DNA from: Saprospiraceae bacterium
GTDB lineage: Bacteria > Bacteroidota > Bacteroidia > Chitinophagales > Saprospiraceae
Direction: 5' to 3'
DNA length: 64,000 nt
NCBI GenBank assembly: GCA_026129545.1
Contig: JAHCHX010000001.1
Span: 2,231,501-2,295,500 of the forward strand
The translations under genes and the position numbers were made by a program. This document shows positions 16,751 through 26,904 of the stretch, one piece after another. The notes beneath the pieces were generated by a model. It had not been told where the DNA came from. It did not search any database and saw only the letters and a list, made by a program, of their open reading frames with translations. The stretch's first letter is position 1. Each line of letters starts with the position of its first letter.

Positions 16751-17323
16751 ATGCCAACCGATATGCTTGCCATTGCCGAAAAGAAAGTAACCGTGCAGGA
16801 ATTCCTCGAACGCGACGACTTCGAGGAAGGATTCCTGCATGAACTCATTGACGGTGAAATCGTGAAAAAACAAGCCCCCTCTCCCGAGCATCAAAATGCC
16901 TCCGGCAACCTTTTCGCCCGCATACATCAGTTCAACCGTGAAAAACAGTTGGGTGGGAAGTACCTTACAGCCCCCCTCGATGTCTATTTCACCGAAATAG
17001 ACTACTACCAGCCGGATATCATTTTCATCTCGAAAGCAAAACTTGCCATTATCACCCCCGATGGCATCGAAGGCACCCCGGATTTGGTCGTCGAAATCCT
17101 TTCTCCCGGTACTTATCGCCACGACCGCGACCGCAAAATGAAAGTGTATCGCCGCACAGGCGTGCAAGAATACTGGATAGTTGACCCCAAAAGTCGCTCA
17201 GTGGAAGTGTACGCACTGCGAGAGGGCGACTACAAGATGACCGATTTTGCCACTGAAAAAGGCACGGTTCAATCCACGCTTCTCGAAGGATTGCAGGTGG
17301 ATTTGGACGATATTTTTGGCTAA
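16751..17323 (+). CDS. Uma2-family (DUF820) putative PD-(D/E)XK protein
   Basis: A 190-residue protein of the Uma2 family, which has a restriction-endonuclease-like fold but no settled role. Conserved blocks are visible: ELIDGEIV (about residue 36), YYQPDIIFI (about 88), TPDLVVEILSPGT (about 112) and GVQEYWIVDP (about 138). The Asp, Glu and following residues fit the family's presumed active site. The ATG at 16751 follows a good promoter; the open frame extends further upstream inside the preceding gene but that part is not protein-like. A stand-alone gene with no toxin-antitoxin partner. Confidence 0.85.
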   Translation: MPTDMLAIAEKKVTVQEFLERDDFEEGFLHELIDGEIVKKQAPSPEHQNASGNLFARIHQFNREKQLGGKYLTAPLDVYFTEIDYYQPDIIFISKAKLAIITPDGIEGTPDLVVEILSPGTYRHDRDRKMKVYRRTGVQEYWIVDPKSRSVEVYALREGDYKMTDFATEKGTVQSTLLEGLQVDLDDIFG

Positions 17324-17387
17324 AAACGAACCTATCCTCCAACTTTTCTGTTTTGCCAAACCCTCAAACCACCCAACCTTTTAATAA

Positions 17388-18488
17388 ATGTCCAAACTCG
17401 GCAAAGCACTCGTCGCCATGTCAGGCGGCATTGACAGCACCATGACCGCCGTCCTTCTGCACGAAGAAGGCTGGGAAGTCGTGGGCATCACCATGAAAAC
17501 GTGGGACTACGCCACTGCCGGCGGTGCCAAAAAAGAAACCGGCTGCTGCTCGCTCGACAGCATCAACGATGCCCGCGCCGTCGCCGTCAAACTCGGCTTT
17601 CACCACTTCATCGTGGACATCCGCGAAGAGTTCGGCGACTATGTGATAGACAACTTTGTGGACGAATACATGGCGGGCCGCACCCCCAACCCATGCGTCC
17701 TCTGCAACACACATATCAAGTGGAACAGCCTGCTTCGCCGCGCCGATATGCTTGATTGCGAATTTATCGCAACGGGTCACTACGGCATCATCAACGAACT
17801 TGATGGGCGCAAATACATCACCCGCGCCCGCGACAGACAAAAAGACCAAAGCTACGTCCTTTGGGGCTTGAGCCAAGAATGCCTGCACCGCACCCGGATG
17901 CCGCTCGGCACCTTCACCAAGCCCGAAGTGCGCGCCATGGCCGCCGAACGCGGTTGGGACGAGCTCAGCAAAAAAGCCGAGAGCTACGAAATCTGCTTTG
18001 TGCCCGACAATGATTACCGAGGCTTCCTTCGCCGCCGCGTGGAAGGGCTGGACGAACAAGTGGCGGGCGGCCATTTCGTGGATGTTTCAGGCAAAATTTT
18101 GGGACAACACGAAGGATACCCCTTCTACACCGTCGGACAGCGCAAAGGCTTGGGCATCGCGCTGGGAGAACCCATGTTCGTCACGGAAATCCGCCCCGAC
18201 ACCAACACCGTCGTGCTGGGCCGAGAGGACGACCTCATTCGCAACGGCATGCTCGTCGGCAAAGTCAACCTGATGAAATATGAGGCATTGCCCGCCGACG
18301 GCCTCGAAACAGTGACCAAAGTGCGCTACCGCGATGCTGGCACTTTAAGCACCATTCGCCAAATCGGCAAAGAAGTGGAAGTGTCTTTTCATGCCAATGT
18401 GAAAGGCGTCGCGCCCGGCCAAAGTGCCGTGTTCTACGAAGGCGACGACGTGGTGGGTGGAGGGATTATACAGGGGAGTTTCAACTAA
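17388..18488 (+). CDS. mnmA: tRNA-specific 2-thiouridylase MnmA
   Basis: A 366-residue cytoplasmic enzyme that places sulfur on C2 of wobble uridine U34 in tRNAs for Lys, Glu and Gln, using ATP and a persulfide relay. The PP-loop motif AMSGGIDST is at residues 10-18. The catalytic cysteines are seen at about Cys103 (NPCVLCN) and Cys203 (SYEICFVPD). The C-terminal beta-barrel follows from about residue 220 (GQHEGYPFYTVGQRKGLGI). Length and motif order are normal. MnmG, which modifies C5 of the same base, is encoded 14.5 kb downstream. Confidence 0.95.
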   Translation: MSKLGKALVAMSGGIDSTMTAVLLHEEGWEVVGITMKTWDYATAGGAKKETGCCSLDSINDARAVAVKLGFHHFIVDIREEFGDYVIDNFVDEYMAGRTPNPCVLCNTHIKWNSLLRRADMLDCEFIATGHYGIINELDGRKYITRARDRQKDQSYVLWGLSQECLHRTRMPLGTFTKPEVRAMAAERGWDELSKKAESYEICFVPDNDYRGFLRRRVEGLDEQVAGGHFVDVSGKILGQHEGYPFYTVGQRKGLGIALGEPMFVTEIRPDTNTVVLGREDDLIRNGMLVGKVNLMKYEALPADGLETVTKVRYRDAGTLSTIRQIGKEVEVSFHANVKGVAPGQSAVFYEGDDVVGGGIIQGSFN

Positions 18489-18494
18489 ATACCC

Positions 18495-18502
18495 TACTTT
18501 TG
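18495..18502 (+). promoter_or_regulatory. Bacteroidota -7 promoter box
   Basis: TACTTTTG lies 26 nt before the TPR lipoprotein start. The -33 element is weak. Confidence 0.5.
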
Positions 18503-18528
18503 CCTACCATTTCAAATAAACACCGCGC

Positions 18529-19551
18529 ATGACACACCGCACACTCCCCTTGTTTGGGCTGCTTTTTTGCCTGCTTTTTTCCTGCAAAAACGACGCTAAA
18601 CCCGCCGCTGCGCCCGACGCTCAAAACATTGACCCAGAACTGGCGGCGCTAAATGCGCTCATTGAAAAAAATCCAAACAACGACACGCTGTATTACCAAC
18701 GCGCCTTGGTCTATTCCAAACTCGACGGCTTCGACGAAGCACTCAGAGACCTCAACCGCGCCCTCCAGATAGACTCCATGCGGCCAGCCTACTACCACCT
18801 GCTCGCCGACGTGCTGCTCGATTACGCCCGCCCCAACGATTCGCGCCGTGCCATTGACGTGATGACGCTGGCCGCAGAACGATTCCCCGACCGCATCCCC
18901 ACGTTGCTCAAACTGAGCGAATTGCAACTCATAGTGAAACAGCACGGCGACGCACTGACGACCCTCGACAAAATCCTGCGGCGCGACCCACAAAACGCCG
19001 AAGCGTTCTATATGGCTGGTCGGGTGGCGCTCGACAAGGGCGACACCACCGCCGCCATCGCCTCCTTGCAAAAATCGGTAAAAATTGACGCGACCAACGA
19101 AGATGCTTGGCTGTTCCTCGGGCGCATTTACACCAACCGCAACAACCCCGCCGCGCTGCAATACTTTGACAATGTGTTGCGCCTCGATTCCACCAATCTG
19201 GAAGCGCGCGAGCATAAGGGCGTGTTTTTCAAACGCCAGGGCGAGTTCGACAAAGCTTTTGAACTATACCGCGACATCATAGAGCGCAACCCCGACTACT
19301 CAAATGCCTATTTCGACATGGGAATGATTTACCTTGAACTGGATTCTTTTTCAAAAGCCCACGACCACTTCGACCTCGCCGTAAAAACTGACCCTCTTTT
19401 TGTGAAAGCATACTACTACCGTGGGCTGAGCGCCGAATTGCAGGGAAACCCAGAAGCGGCATTGGCAGACTACAAGCGGGCAAACAAGATGTTCCCTTCG
19501 TTTGAGGAAGCCCGTGAAGCACGAGAGCGATTGGAGAAGAAAAAGCAGTGA
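18529..19551 (+). CDS. TPR-repeat lipoprotein
   Basis: A 340-residue protein with a lipoprotein signal: hydrophobic LFGLLFCLLF followed by SC (Cys at residue 19) and KNDAKPAAAP. About seven tetratricopeptide repeats occupy residues 40-335, for example NPNNDTLYYQRALVYSKLDG and NPDYSNAYFDMGMIYLELDS. TPR domains build protein-interaction scaffolds; the partner is unknown. It lies 107 bp upstream of the first giant 153-bp-repeat gene, so it could serve the same envelope process, but nothing in the sequence proves it. Confidence 0.85.
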   Translation: MTHRTLPLFGLLFCLLFSCKNDAKPAAAPDAQNIDPELAALNALIEKNPNNDTLYYQRALVYSKLDGFDEALRDLNRALQIDSMRPAYYHLLADVLLDYARPNDSRRAIDVMTLAAERFPDRIPTLLKLSELQLIVKQHGDALTTLDKILRRDPQNAEAFYMAGRVALDKGDTTAAIASLQKSVKIDATNEDAWLFLGRIYTNRNNPAALQYFDNVLRLDSTNLEAREHKGVFFKRQGEFDKAFELYRDIIERNPDYSNAYFDMGMIYLELDSFSKAHDHFDLAVKTDPLFVKAYYYRGLSAELQGNPEAALADYKRANKMFPSFEEAREARERLEKKKQ

Positions 19552-19660
19552 GTGGGGGTGGGCAGCTTTGAGTTTTTTGGCAAAATGCAGCGTTTGTCGC
19601 AGGGGCAGCATCTCTTGGCAAACTCAATGTTCCATCCAAACAATATGTCTGCACCTGATG

Positions 19661-22600
19661 ATGAAAATAATACCTCCCTCCGCCCTCATCCCCATCGCTA
19701 CGTTCGCCCTTCTCCTTTATGCAACAAGCGCGAAAGCCCAAATTCAGATAAGCGCCACTACATCGCCCGCCACTTGCATCGGCTGCAATGGTGGTGTTTT
19801 CACCACGACAAGTGGAGGCACCGCTCCCTATACCTACCAATGGTCGTCAAACGTCTCCAATGCGCCGACTATCTACGATTTGTGTCCCGGCAACTATTGC
19901 GTCACCGTCACAGATGCTAATGGAACCACGGCGACTACTTGCGCTACGGTCACGAGTTATTATGGTTCCAACATGAATCTCGTCGTGTGTGCCAACAATC
20001 CAAGTTGCTATGGCCAATCAAGTGGCTCGGCTACCTTGACAGTAGCAGGCGGAATCCCTCCTTACACTTACCATTGGACAGGCCCCGGAGGCTTTACATC
20101 CACAGTCCAAAATCTAAACAATGTACCTGCGGGCACTTACACTGTGATTGTCACCGAAAGCTCGACTGGTTGCCTCGAGACCGCTACGGTCACACTGACG
20201 AATCCGTCTCAAATAGTCGTGCTTTCCAACATCACCAATGCCAATGCTGCGGGCAGCGACGGCGCTATCGCACTCACCGTGGCCGGAGGCAATCCCCCTT
20301 ACGCCCACCTTTGGTCGAGCGGCTCAATTACCCCTTCTATTGGCGGGCTTTTTCCCGGTACATACAGTGTCACCATTACCGATTCAAAAGGCTGCACCGT
20401 CACCCACACCGCTGTGGTGGAGCAAAGCATCGGGGGTGGCATTTCGCCTATCACGGTGAGTGGTTATGTGACCAACGCAGGATGCAACCAGAACTGCAAC
20501 GGAACTATCACGGTGGACGCAAGCGGTGGTTCGGGCAGTTCGAACTTTCTGTACACTTGGAGTACCGGAAGTGCGACTAAAAACTTGACCAACCTATGTC
20601 CCGGCAATTATTGCGTGACAGTGTTCGACATTTCAAACGGAATGACGACCACCGAATGCTTCATCGTCGGCCAAGGCCAGTCCCAGTTTCTCGAAATTCA
20701 ATCCACCAATGCGGCGTTTTGCAACTACGCTCCCAACGGCAGTCTGCCCGTTTGCGAAAAAGTTTGCCCCAACACCACCGCCACCTATTTTGTGAAGCCA
20801 CCCACCGACTGCGGCATACCTTTGTCTTTGCTAAGTGCGGTGTGGACAGTTAGCGGTGCTGAGAGCTACACCGTCAGCCCCGACAAGACCGAAGTCACCG
20901 TGGTGTGGGGGGCCTCAGGGGCAGGCTTGGTGAAGATGGAAGCCTTCAACGCACAACAAGGGCTTTGCTTTCAAAGCTCGCGTTGCATCACCATCGTGGA
21001 AGAGCCAGAGGCAAAATTCAGCAGCGACCCACCCGCAGCAGCCAACGCACCGTTGGAAATTTGCAAAGGCCAGACTGTAAAATTTAAAAATCAAAGCCTG
21101 CACTACGACGCGCTGGAATGGCATTTCAGCGACAACCTTTCCACCCGCACAGAGGAGAACCCGCAGCATACCTTCCTTAATGCGGGCACCTACACTGTCA
21201 CACTCATTGCTCGCAGCAACTGCCTTTGCGCCGACACCACCACGCTCCTCGTGGAAGTGCTCGACACCGAGCCACCCCTGCTCGATTGTGTCGGCTCGGT
21301 TTGCCCCGGCGAATCCATCACCTACAACACATCCAACCAATGCGCCTCTTACACATGGAGCGTGTCGCCCAACGGCACCGTGCAAAGCGGCGGCGGTGCT
21401 AGCGACAACAGCATCACGGTGCAGTGGGACGCTGGCGCACAGGGCAGCATTTCATTGAGCGCCACCAGTTGTGCGGGAGCCAGTTGCCCACAGGCCAGTG
21501 TGTTTGTCATCCCCATCATTTCCGACGATGCCGAGATAAAAGGCCCCGAAGTGGTCTGCTCCGGCAACGAGGAGGAATACAGCATTGAACCCTTCGACGG
21601 CACGGATTTCAAATGGACGCTCGCAAGCGGCGGCAGCATCATCAGAGGGCAAGGCACAAACAAAGTCACCGTAGTGTGGGCGGGGACTCCCAACCCCGAC
21701 GGGCCTCATCATCTCAGCGTCAAATACGATAACTGTTACCTCGGCTGCGGGGGCGCTGACACCATTCCCGTACGCATCCTCTCGCCATTCGTCATCACTG
21801 GCCCCGTGGAAATGTGCGACGGCGCTACCAAGAATTTTTCCACCCTGCTCACGGCCTATTCTGGCAGTGTGCTTTGCAATTGGAGCATCGTGGCACCCGA
21901 TGGCACCAACGTGTGGGCCTCGACTGGTGCAACTAACAATATCAACTTCACACCCGCGCATGGCATCGGCACCTACCGAATTTTCGCTGTCCCGACCTTC
22001 AACAACACCTGCTCAACCAGCGCCGAATGGCGCGTGAAAGTCGTGGCCAACCCGCCCAAACCCGCAAGCATCGTTGGGCCAACCTCGATTTGCCCCGGCA
22101 CCCCTTACACCTATACCTTGTTGGGAAATTCGCCTTATTCGCTCGAATGGAATATCAAAAACGGTACGCCAGCCCCCACCAAACAATTGGGCAACAACGC
22201 GAATGTCACTTGGGGCAACATCAACCCCCGTTGGCTCTCCCTCGCCCAAGTCTCCACCGATGGGCTGGGCTGCATATCCGACACGCTCATGCTGAACGTG
22301 CAAGCCCTGCCCGCCCCCACCGTCACGGGTACTCCCGAAGTGTGCATAGGCACCGTTGGCTCCTATTCCACTTTTTTTCATCAAAATTTGGACTACCAAT
22401 GGGAAATCGTGCCAGCCAACGCAGGAACCATTAAGAGTGGTCAGGGAAAAAACACCGTAGAGATTTTTTGGCAAATGCAAGGCGTGCACACCGTGCGCTT
22501 AACGCGCTGTGGGGCCTCGGCCAATTTCATGGTCCTCGTCCATCCAGACCCCGTGCCTGCGCCGACCTACCCGCCGGGGCTGTGTCCCAATGAATTTGGC

Positions 22601-25600
22601 ACGGCAGCAGCGGGCGCGAGCTATTCAAGCTATGTCTGGAAAAACGAAGCGGACAACGTCATCGGCAACACACCCACCGTGCAAGTATCGCCCGGCACCT
22701 ATACACTGGCCGTGACGGATGCCTACGGCTGCAAAGGCACCAGCGAATTCACCGTGAACCAATACCCCAAACCCAATGTGACCGTGACGACCGCCGACCC
22801 AACGGGTTTTTGCGACAATAGCCTGTACGTCTCCATCACGGCACTCACCACCAACAACGGCACTTTTAGCTACGAGTGGTTCCGCGACGGAAACCCGGTT
22901 GGGGGGAACACACCCGTCCATGTCACCAACCAATACGGCTACTATTCCGCCACCGTGACCAATGAATACGGTTGCAAGGCAAGCGATGGTACCGTGTGGG
23001 TATTTGAGTACTGTGGCGGCGTTTGTCACAACCCATCGCACGGACCCAAATGCGCCCCCGAAGACGTGAATTTCAAAATAGCCCCCTCGGCGCGTTGCGA
23101 TTCGTTCCAATTTAGCCTCGTCAACGCAACAGGATTGTACCTGAACGGCTCGGCCAAGTGGCATTTCGGCGAATCGGGCAGCAACCAGTTAGGCATTGCC
23201 TATGGCGAAAACCCGAGCTTTATTTTTCCCAACGGCGGCAAATATATCGTGGTGCTGTATGCTCAATTGACCAATGGCGCCACCTGCATTGTGCTCGATT
23301 CCGTGAACGTGGAAGCTGTCGCGCAATTTTCACAGACAATGGCTTGCCCCGGCGATTCCACCTATTTCAAAGACGAGAGCACTCGTTTGCCAGAAGCAAG
23401 TTTGCAAAGTTGGCACTGGGAATTTGGCGAAAGCGGCGCAGCGACCGGCAACGTCCCAACACCCACCCACGCATATTCCCAAGCAGGCAACTATACCGCC
23501 ACACTCACCATCACCACCACTTCCGGGTGTACCTCGACCTATTCTGAAAATGTGTTTGTGCCAAACCTGCCCGCGCCCACGTTCGCGCCGCCAGTCACTA
23601 ATTGTGCAAGCAACGCAGCCGAATTCAAGGCCGCGCCCGACAACAGCATCGTGTCGGTGGAATGGGATTTTGGCGACCCGCCCTCTGGCAACCTCAACAC
23701 CTCGAAAGCAGCCCTCGCTTATCACAGCTACAACCCCGCTGGCATTTACAGCGTAGGCCTGACTGCCACCAACAACTATGGTTGCAAAGCCAGTTTCTCG
23801 CAGCCAATCACCATCATCCCCAACCCATTCAGCGGCAACATCACCCCGGGCGGTGTCAGCACGATTTGTGAAGGAAAAAACATTGGGCTGAATGCACCCG
23901 CCGCATCTGGCGCAAGCTATTCGTGGTCCAATGGCGCCAACACACCCAGCATCACCGTCGGCGCTGAAGGCATTTATAGCGTGACCCTCACCAATGCGAA
24001 CGGCTGCTCCTATTCGCCTCCGAAAAAAACGGTGGAAGTGAATCCCGCACCAGTCGGAGTCATCAAGGCATTGCAACTCAATGAGTTTGGGCAAGTAGTG
24101 GATGTGACATATTCCACACTGGAAGTGTGTGCAGGCCAACCAGTCAATCTGGAAATACAGAGCAATGGCAACTTCAACTACTTGTGGAACGGCGGGAATG
24201 GCAACAGCGCCATCATCACTTTTTCCGAAGACAGAGGCAATGCGCTCATCGTCGGCAATTACACCTACACCGTCACCGTCACCAACCCCAGCACAGGCTG
24301 CACCACCATCACGACACCTTTCGATGTCAAGGTCAACCCCCTGCCATCGGGGTTCAGCCTCACCACCGACGATGTGTGCGCCGGCACACCCAGTACCCTC
24401 ACTTACCTCGGCACACAGTTGCCGCAATGGGAAATTTTCTGGAACACAGGCGTGACAGGGCAAAGCACCCTGACCACCGACCAAGCGGGATTGTACTTCG
24501 TGCGCGTGATGAACGAACACGGTTGTGTGGCGCAAAGCAACACCGTGGTCATTTTCCCCGGCCCCAACATCGCCGCCCTGCCTGCCGGATGCCATGCGCG
24601 TTGCAACCCTGATACGTTGTGCATCCCCTCATTGCCCGACATTGTGAGTTGGCAATGGTATCTCGATGGTGCGCCTATACCCGGCGCTACGAGCAGCGAT
24701 TTAGTGGCCACGCAGAGTGGCACTTATTGGGCTGACCTTGTGGACGTGAACGGATGCAAGGCTCAAAGCGAACCGCTTACTTTGGCCTTGTATCAAGGCA
24801 GCGGCGATATTTTGGGAAAAGTCTGGTCGGATGTGAACGACAACGGTATTATTGACGCAGGCGATACCCTCGTGTCGGGCATCCCGATATTGTTGCTCCA
24901 AAACAACGCGCCGGTTGCCAATTCGCAGTCAGGGGCTACTGGCAATTTTGATTTTCTACACATCCTCTCCACAGAGTATGTGGTACAGATTGACAGCTTG
25001 CTGCTCGACCCAATTTGGAATATCATCATTGGAGAAAACATCGTGGAGTTGGTGGGTTGTGCGCAAAAAGGCTTCGCGGACTTGCTCCTGAGCGCATTGA
25101 AGTGCACGCCTTCAACCTCCGCACTCACCGTCGAGACCTGCCCCGGCACGACTTACCAATTCGCGGGCGTTGACTTGGCCGTCGGGCAGACGCAAGTGTT
25201 CACCCTGCTCAACGCGGCAGGTTGCGACTCCCTCGTCACCGTCACTGTCGGGGCATTGCCCACGTCGGCTTCCGCCCTCACCGTCGAGACCTGCCCCGGC
25301 GCCACTTACAACTTCGCGGGCGTAGACTTGGCCGTCGGACAGACGCAAGTGTTCACCCTGCTCAACGCGGCGGGCTGCGACTCCCTCGTCACCGTCACCG
25401 TCGAAGCGTTGCCCACCTCGGCTTCCGCACTCACCGTCGAGACCTGCCCCGGAACGACTTACCAATTCGCGGGCGTGGACTTGGCCGTCGGGCAGACGCA
25501 AGTGTTCACCCTGCTCAACGCGGCGGGCTGCGACTCGCTCGTCACCGTCACCGTCGAAGCGTTGCCGACCTCGGCTTCCGCACTCACCGTCGAGACTTGC

Positions 25601-26629
25601 CCCGGAACCACCTACAATTTCGCGGGCGTGGACTTGGCCGTCGGGCAGACGCAAGTGTTCACCCTGCTCAACGCGGCAGGCTGCGACTCGCTCGTCACCG
25701 TCACCGTCGGGGCGTTGCCCACCTCGGCTTCCAATTTGGAAGTAAAAACTTGCCCCGGAACAACTTACAATTTCGCGGGCGTTGACTTGGCCGTCGGGCA
25801 GACGCAAGTGTTCACCCTGCTCAACGCGGCGGGCTGCGACTCCCTCGTCACGATTGCGGTGACGGCCTGGCCTGTGCTGGACTTTGACGTCGAGGCCCTG
25901 CCTTCCTGCCCGACCTCGCCCACCGGCTCGCTTGCGGTCTCTGTTGGCGGCGGCGCTCCCGCGACGTTTTCCCTGGACGGCGCCACTTTTCAGGCAGGCA
26001 CACGGTTCGACGCGCTCGCGGCGGGCGCATACACCGTCTTCGCGCGCGACGCGAACGGCTGTGTTTTTGAACAAGAAACCACGCTCGAGGCCACGCCGCG
26101 CCTCGAACTGTCGCTGCCCGCCAACATCGCCATCCCCTGCGACAGCACCGCCGTCACCGTCGCCCCGGCGGTGTCGGGCGACACCACGGGGCTGCGCTTC
26201 GCTTGGTCGAGCGGGGCCGCCACCCCCGCCGCCCTCGTCGCGGAGGCCGGCCCCCTCTGGGTGGAGGCGTCGAATCATTGCCAGACCGTTCGCCGCGAGG
26301 CGACGGCGGTTTGGGCATCGCTGCCCGACGGGCAGGACGTTTTCTACGCGCCCAACGTGTTCGCGCCGGAATCAGCCTCCGACGACAACCGCACGTTCCG
26401 CGTCTTCTTCGCCCGCAACGTCGAGGTGCTGGAATACAGCCTCTCGATTTTCGACCGTTGGGGCAATCTCTTGTTCGTCGCCGACGCCCCGGAGCAGGGG
26501 TGGACGGGCGCTTTCCGCCAAAAAACAATGGGGACGGGGGTCTATGCGTGGCATCTGCGGGCGCGGCTCAGCGTCTGCGGGCGCTCCTTTACCATTCAGA
26601 GAACGGGGGATGTGGCGGTGGTGCGGTAG
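19661..26629 (+). CDS. Giant T9SS type B surface protein with SprB/PKD domains and five 51-residue repeats
   Basis: A 2,322-residue secreted protein. ATG codons at 19658 and 19661 both open a signal peptide (MKIIPPSALIPIATFALLL...AKAQ). The N-terminal 350 residues carry SprB-like repeats (GGTAPYTYQW, GGIPPYTYHWTGPGG, LCPGNYCVTV). PKD/Ig-like domains fill residues 380-1700, and an SdrD-B-like segment (GKVWSDVNDNGIIDAGD) is near 1720-1790. Five copies of a 51-residue unit follow (about 1820-2067; TCPGTTYxFAGVDLAVGQTQ...GCDSLVTVTV). The end is a type B T9SS domain (VFYAPNVFAPESASDDN, FDRWGNLLF, GVYAWHL). Export and surface attachment are well supported; adhesion is inference. The last 1.5 kb are shared with the next gene. 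Confidence 0.9.
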   Translation: MKIIPPSALIPIATFALLLYATSAKAQIQISATTSPATCIGCNGGVFTTTSGGTAPYTYQWSSNVSNAPTIYDLCPGNYCVTVTDANGTTATTCATVTSYYGSNMNLVVCANNPSCYGQSSGSATLTVAGGIPPYTYHWTGPGGFTSTVQNLNNVPAGTYTVIVTESSTGCLETATVTLTNPSQIVVLSNITNANAAGSDGAIALTVAGGNPPYAHLWSSGSITPSIGGLFPGTYSVTITDSKGCTVTHTAVVEQSIGGGISPITVSGYVTNAGCNQNCNGTITVDASGGSGSSNFLYTWSTGSATKNLTNLCPGNYCVTVFDISNGMTTTECFIVGQGQSQFLEIQSTNAAFCNYAPNGSLPVCEKVCPNTTATYFVKPPTDCGIPLSLLSAVWTVSGAESYTVSPDKTEVTVVWGASGAGLVKMEAFNAQQGLCFQSSRCITIVEEPEAKFSSDPPAAANAPLEICKGQTVKFKNQSLHYDALEWHFSDNLSTRTEENPQHTFLNAGTYTVTLIARSNCLCADTTTLLVEVLDTEPPLLDCVGSVCPGESITYNTSNQCASYTWSVSPNGTVQSGGGASDNSITVQWDAGAQGSISLSATSCAGASCPQASVFVIPIISDDAEIKGPEVVCSGNEEEYSIEPFDGTDFKWTLASGGSIIRGQGTNKVTVVWAGTPNPDGPHHLSVKYDNCYLGCGGADTIPVRILSPFVITGPVEMCDGATKNFSTLLTAYSGSVLCNWSIVAPDGTNVWASTGATNNINFTPAHGIGTYRIFAVPTFNNTCSTSAEWRVKVVANPPKPASIVGPTSICPGTPYTYTLLGNSPYSLEWNIKNGTPAPTKQLGNNANVTWGNINPRWLSLAQVSTDGLGCISDTLMLNVQALPAPTVTGTPEVCIGTVGSYSTFFHQNLDYQWEIVPANAGTIKSGQGKNTVEIFWQMQGVHTVRLTRCGASANFMVLVHPDPVPAPTYPPGLCPNEFGTAAAGASYSSYVWKNEADNVIGNTPTVQVSPGTYTLAVTDAYGCKGTSEFTVNQYPKPNVTVTTADPTGFCDNSLYVSITALTTNNGTFSYEWFRDGNPVGGNTPVHVTNQYGYYSATVTNEYGCKASDGTVWVFEYCGGVCHNPSHGPKCAPEDVNFKIAPSARCDSFQFSLVNATGLYLNGSAKWHFGESGSNQLGIAYGENPSFIFPNGGKYIVVLYAQLTNGATCIVLDSVNVEAVAQFSQTMACPGDSTYFKDESTRLPEASLQSWHWEFGESGAATGNVPTPTHAYSQAGNYTATLTITTTSGCTSTYSENVFVPNLPAPTFAPPVTNCASNAAEFKAAPDNSIVSVEWDFGDPPSGNLNTSKAALAYHSYNPAGIYSVGLTATNNYGCKASFSQPITIIPNPFSGNITPGGVSTICEGKNIGLNAPAASGASYSWSNGANTPSITVGAEGIYSVTLTNANGCSYSPPKKTVEVNPAPVGVIKALQLNEFGQVVDVTYSTLEVCAGQPVNLEIQSNGNFNYLWNGGNGNSAIITFSEDRGNALIVGNYTYTVTVTNPSTGCTTITTPFDVKVNPLPSGFSLTTDDVCAGTPSTLTYLGTQLPQWEIFWNTGVTGQSTLTTDQAGLYFVRVMNEHGCVAQSNTVVIFPGPNIAALPAGCHARCNPDTLCIPSLPDIVSWQWYLDGAPIPGATSSDLVATQSGTYWADLVDVNGCKAQSEPLTLALYQGSGDILGKVWSDVNDNGIIDAGDTLVSGIPILLLQNNAPVANSQSGATGNFDFLHILSTEYVVQIDSLLLDPIWNIIIGENIVELVGCAQKGFADLLLSALKCTPSTSALTVETCPGTTYQFAGVDLAVGQTQVFTLLNAAGCDSLVTVTVGALPTSASALTVETCPGATYNFAGVDLAVGQTQVFTLLNAAGCDSLVTVTVEALPTSASALTVETCPGTTYQFAGVDLAVGQTQVFTLLNAAGCDSLVTVTVEALPTSASALTVETCPGTTYNFAGVDLAVGQTQVFTLLNAAGCDSLVTVTVGALPTSASNLEVKTCPGTTYNFAGVDLAVGQTQVFTLLNAAGCDSLVTIAVTAWPVLDFDVEALPSCPTSPTGSLAVSVGGGAPATFSLDGATFQAGTRFDALAAGAYTVFARDANGCVFEQETTLEATPRLELSLPANIAIPCDSTAVTVAPAVSGDTTGLRFAWSSGAATPAALVAEAGPLWVEASNHCQTVRREATAVWASLPDGQDVFYAPNVFAPESASDDNRTFRVFFARNVEVLEYSLSIFDRWGNLLFVADAPEQGWTGAFRQKTMGTGVYAWHLRARLSVCGRSFTIQRTGDVAVVR
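25118..25867 (+). repeat. 153-bp tandem repeat array, five units
   Basis: In-frame units of exactly 153 bp (51 codons) with few differences. Variable sites alternate between a few fixed forms, such as SALTVE or SNLEVK at the unit start, YQF or YNF, and VEALP or VGALP. The same unit recurs at 28351-30480. Confidence 0.9.
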
Positions 26630-26633
26630 GGTA
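25861..26633 (+). repeat. Duplicated 3' tail, intact copy
   Basis: This 773-bp stretch matches 30477-31245 almost exactly. The copies differ by two substitutions near the end (CGCTCCTTT versus CGCGCCTTC) and four single-base losses in the second copy. Identity extends four bases past the stop codon. Confidence 0.92.
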
Positions 26634-26732
26634 AAACAACGAGCGGCATCCTCCCGATTTGCGCCTCTTTGAGTGGATGGCTGCCGACAGGGCAACAAGC
26701 ACGGATTTGAATGATTGGGTCGCGGTTCCGCG

Positions 26733-26766
26733 AAACCTTCCAAGTTTTGAAAACATTGGAAGGTTT
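26733..26766. repeat. Palindromic intergenic hairpin
   Basis: AAACCTTCCAA and TTGGAAGGTTT pair around a short loop that itself contains GTTTT/GAAAAC. It lies in the 275-bp gap between the two giant genes; I see nothing else there. Confidence 0.6.
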
Positions 26767-26904
26767 GCGACGCGCGCGCTCCACAAAATTGGTTTTCAAA
26801 GAACTAATCTCCAAACCCGCGCTAAATTTAACAAGCCATCCTTCAAGCGTTCCTTATTTTCGTGCCGCTAACAAAAGTGCATTTTATTTTTTTTGGTGCT
26901 TCCC

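Noticed and set aside
15670..16848. A 392-codon minus-strand frame opposite the thioredoxin-fold gene
   Set aside because: It is the antisense of a Lys/Ala/Glu-rich coding region, giving an artificial Phe/Gly-rich product. The plus strand has the CGPC motif and signal peptide.
16751..17323. The Uma2 gene considered as part of a restriction or defence island
   Set aside because: It is a single gene with its own promoter next to housekeeping genes. No methyltransferase, helicase or toxin-antitoxin partner is present.
25112..26278. A 388-codon antisense open frame over the five-unit array
   Set aside because: Same cause as the longer antisense frame: periodic repeats without stop codons. No start signal or protein-like features.
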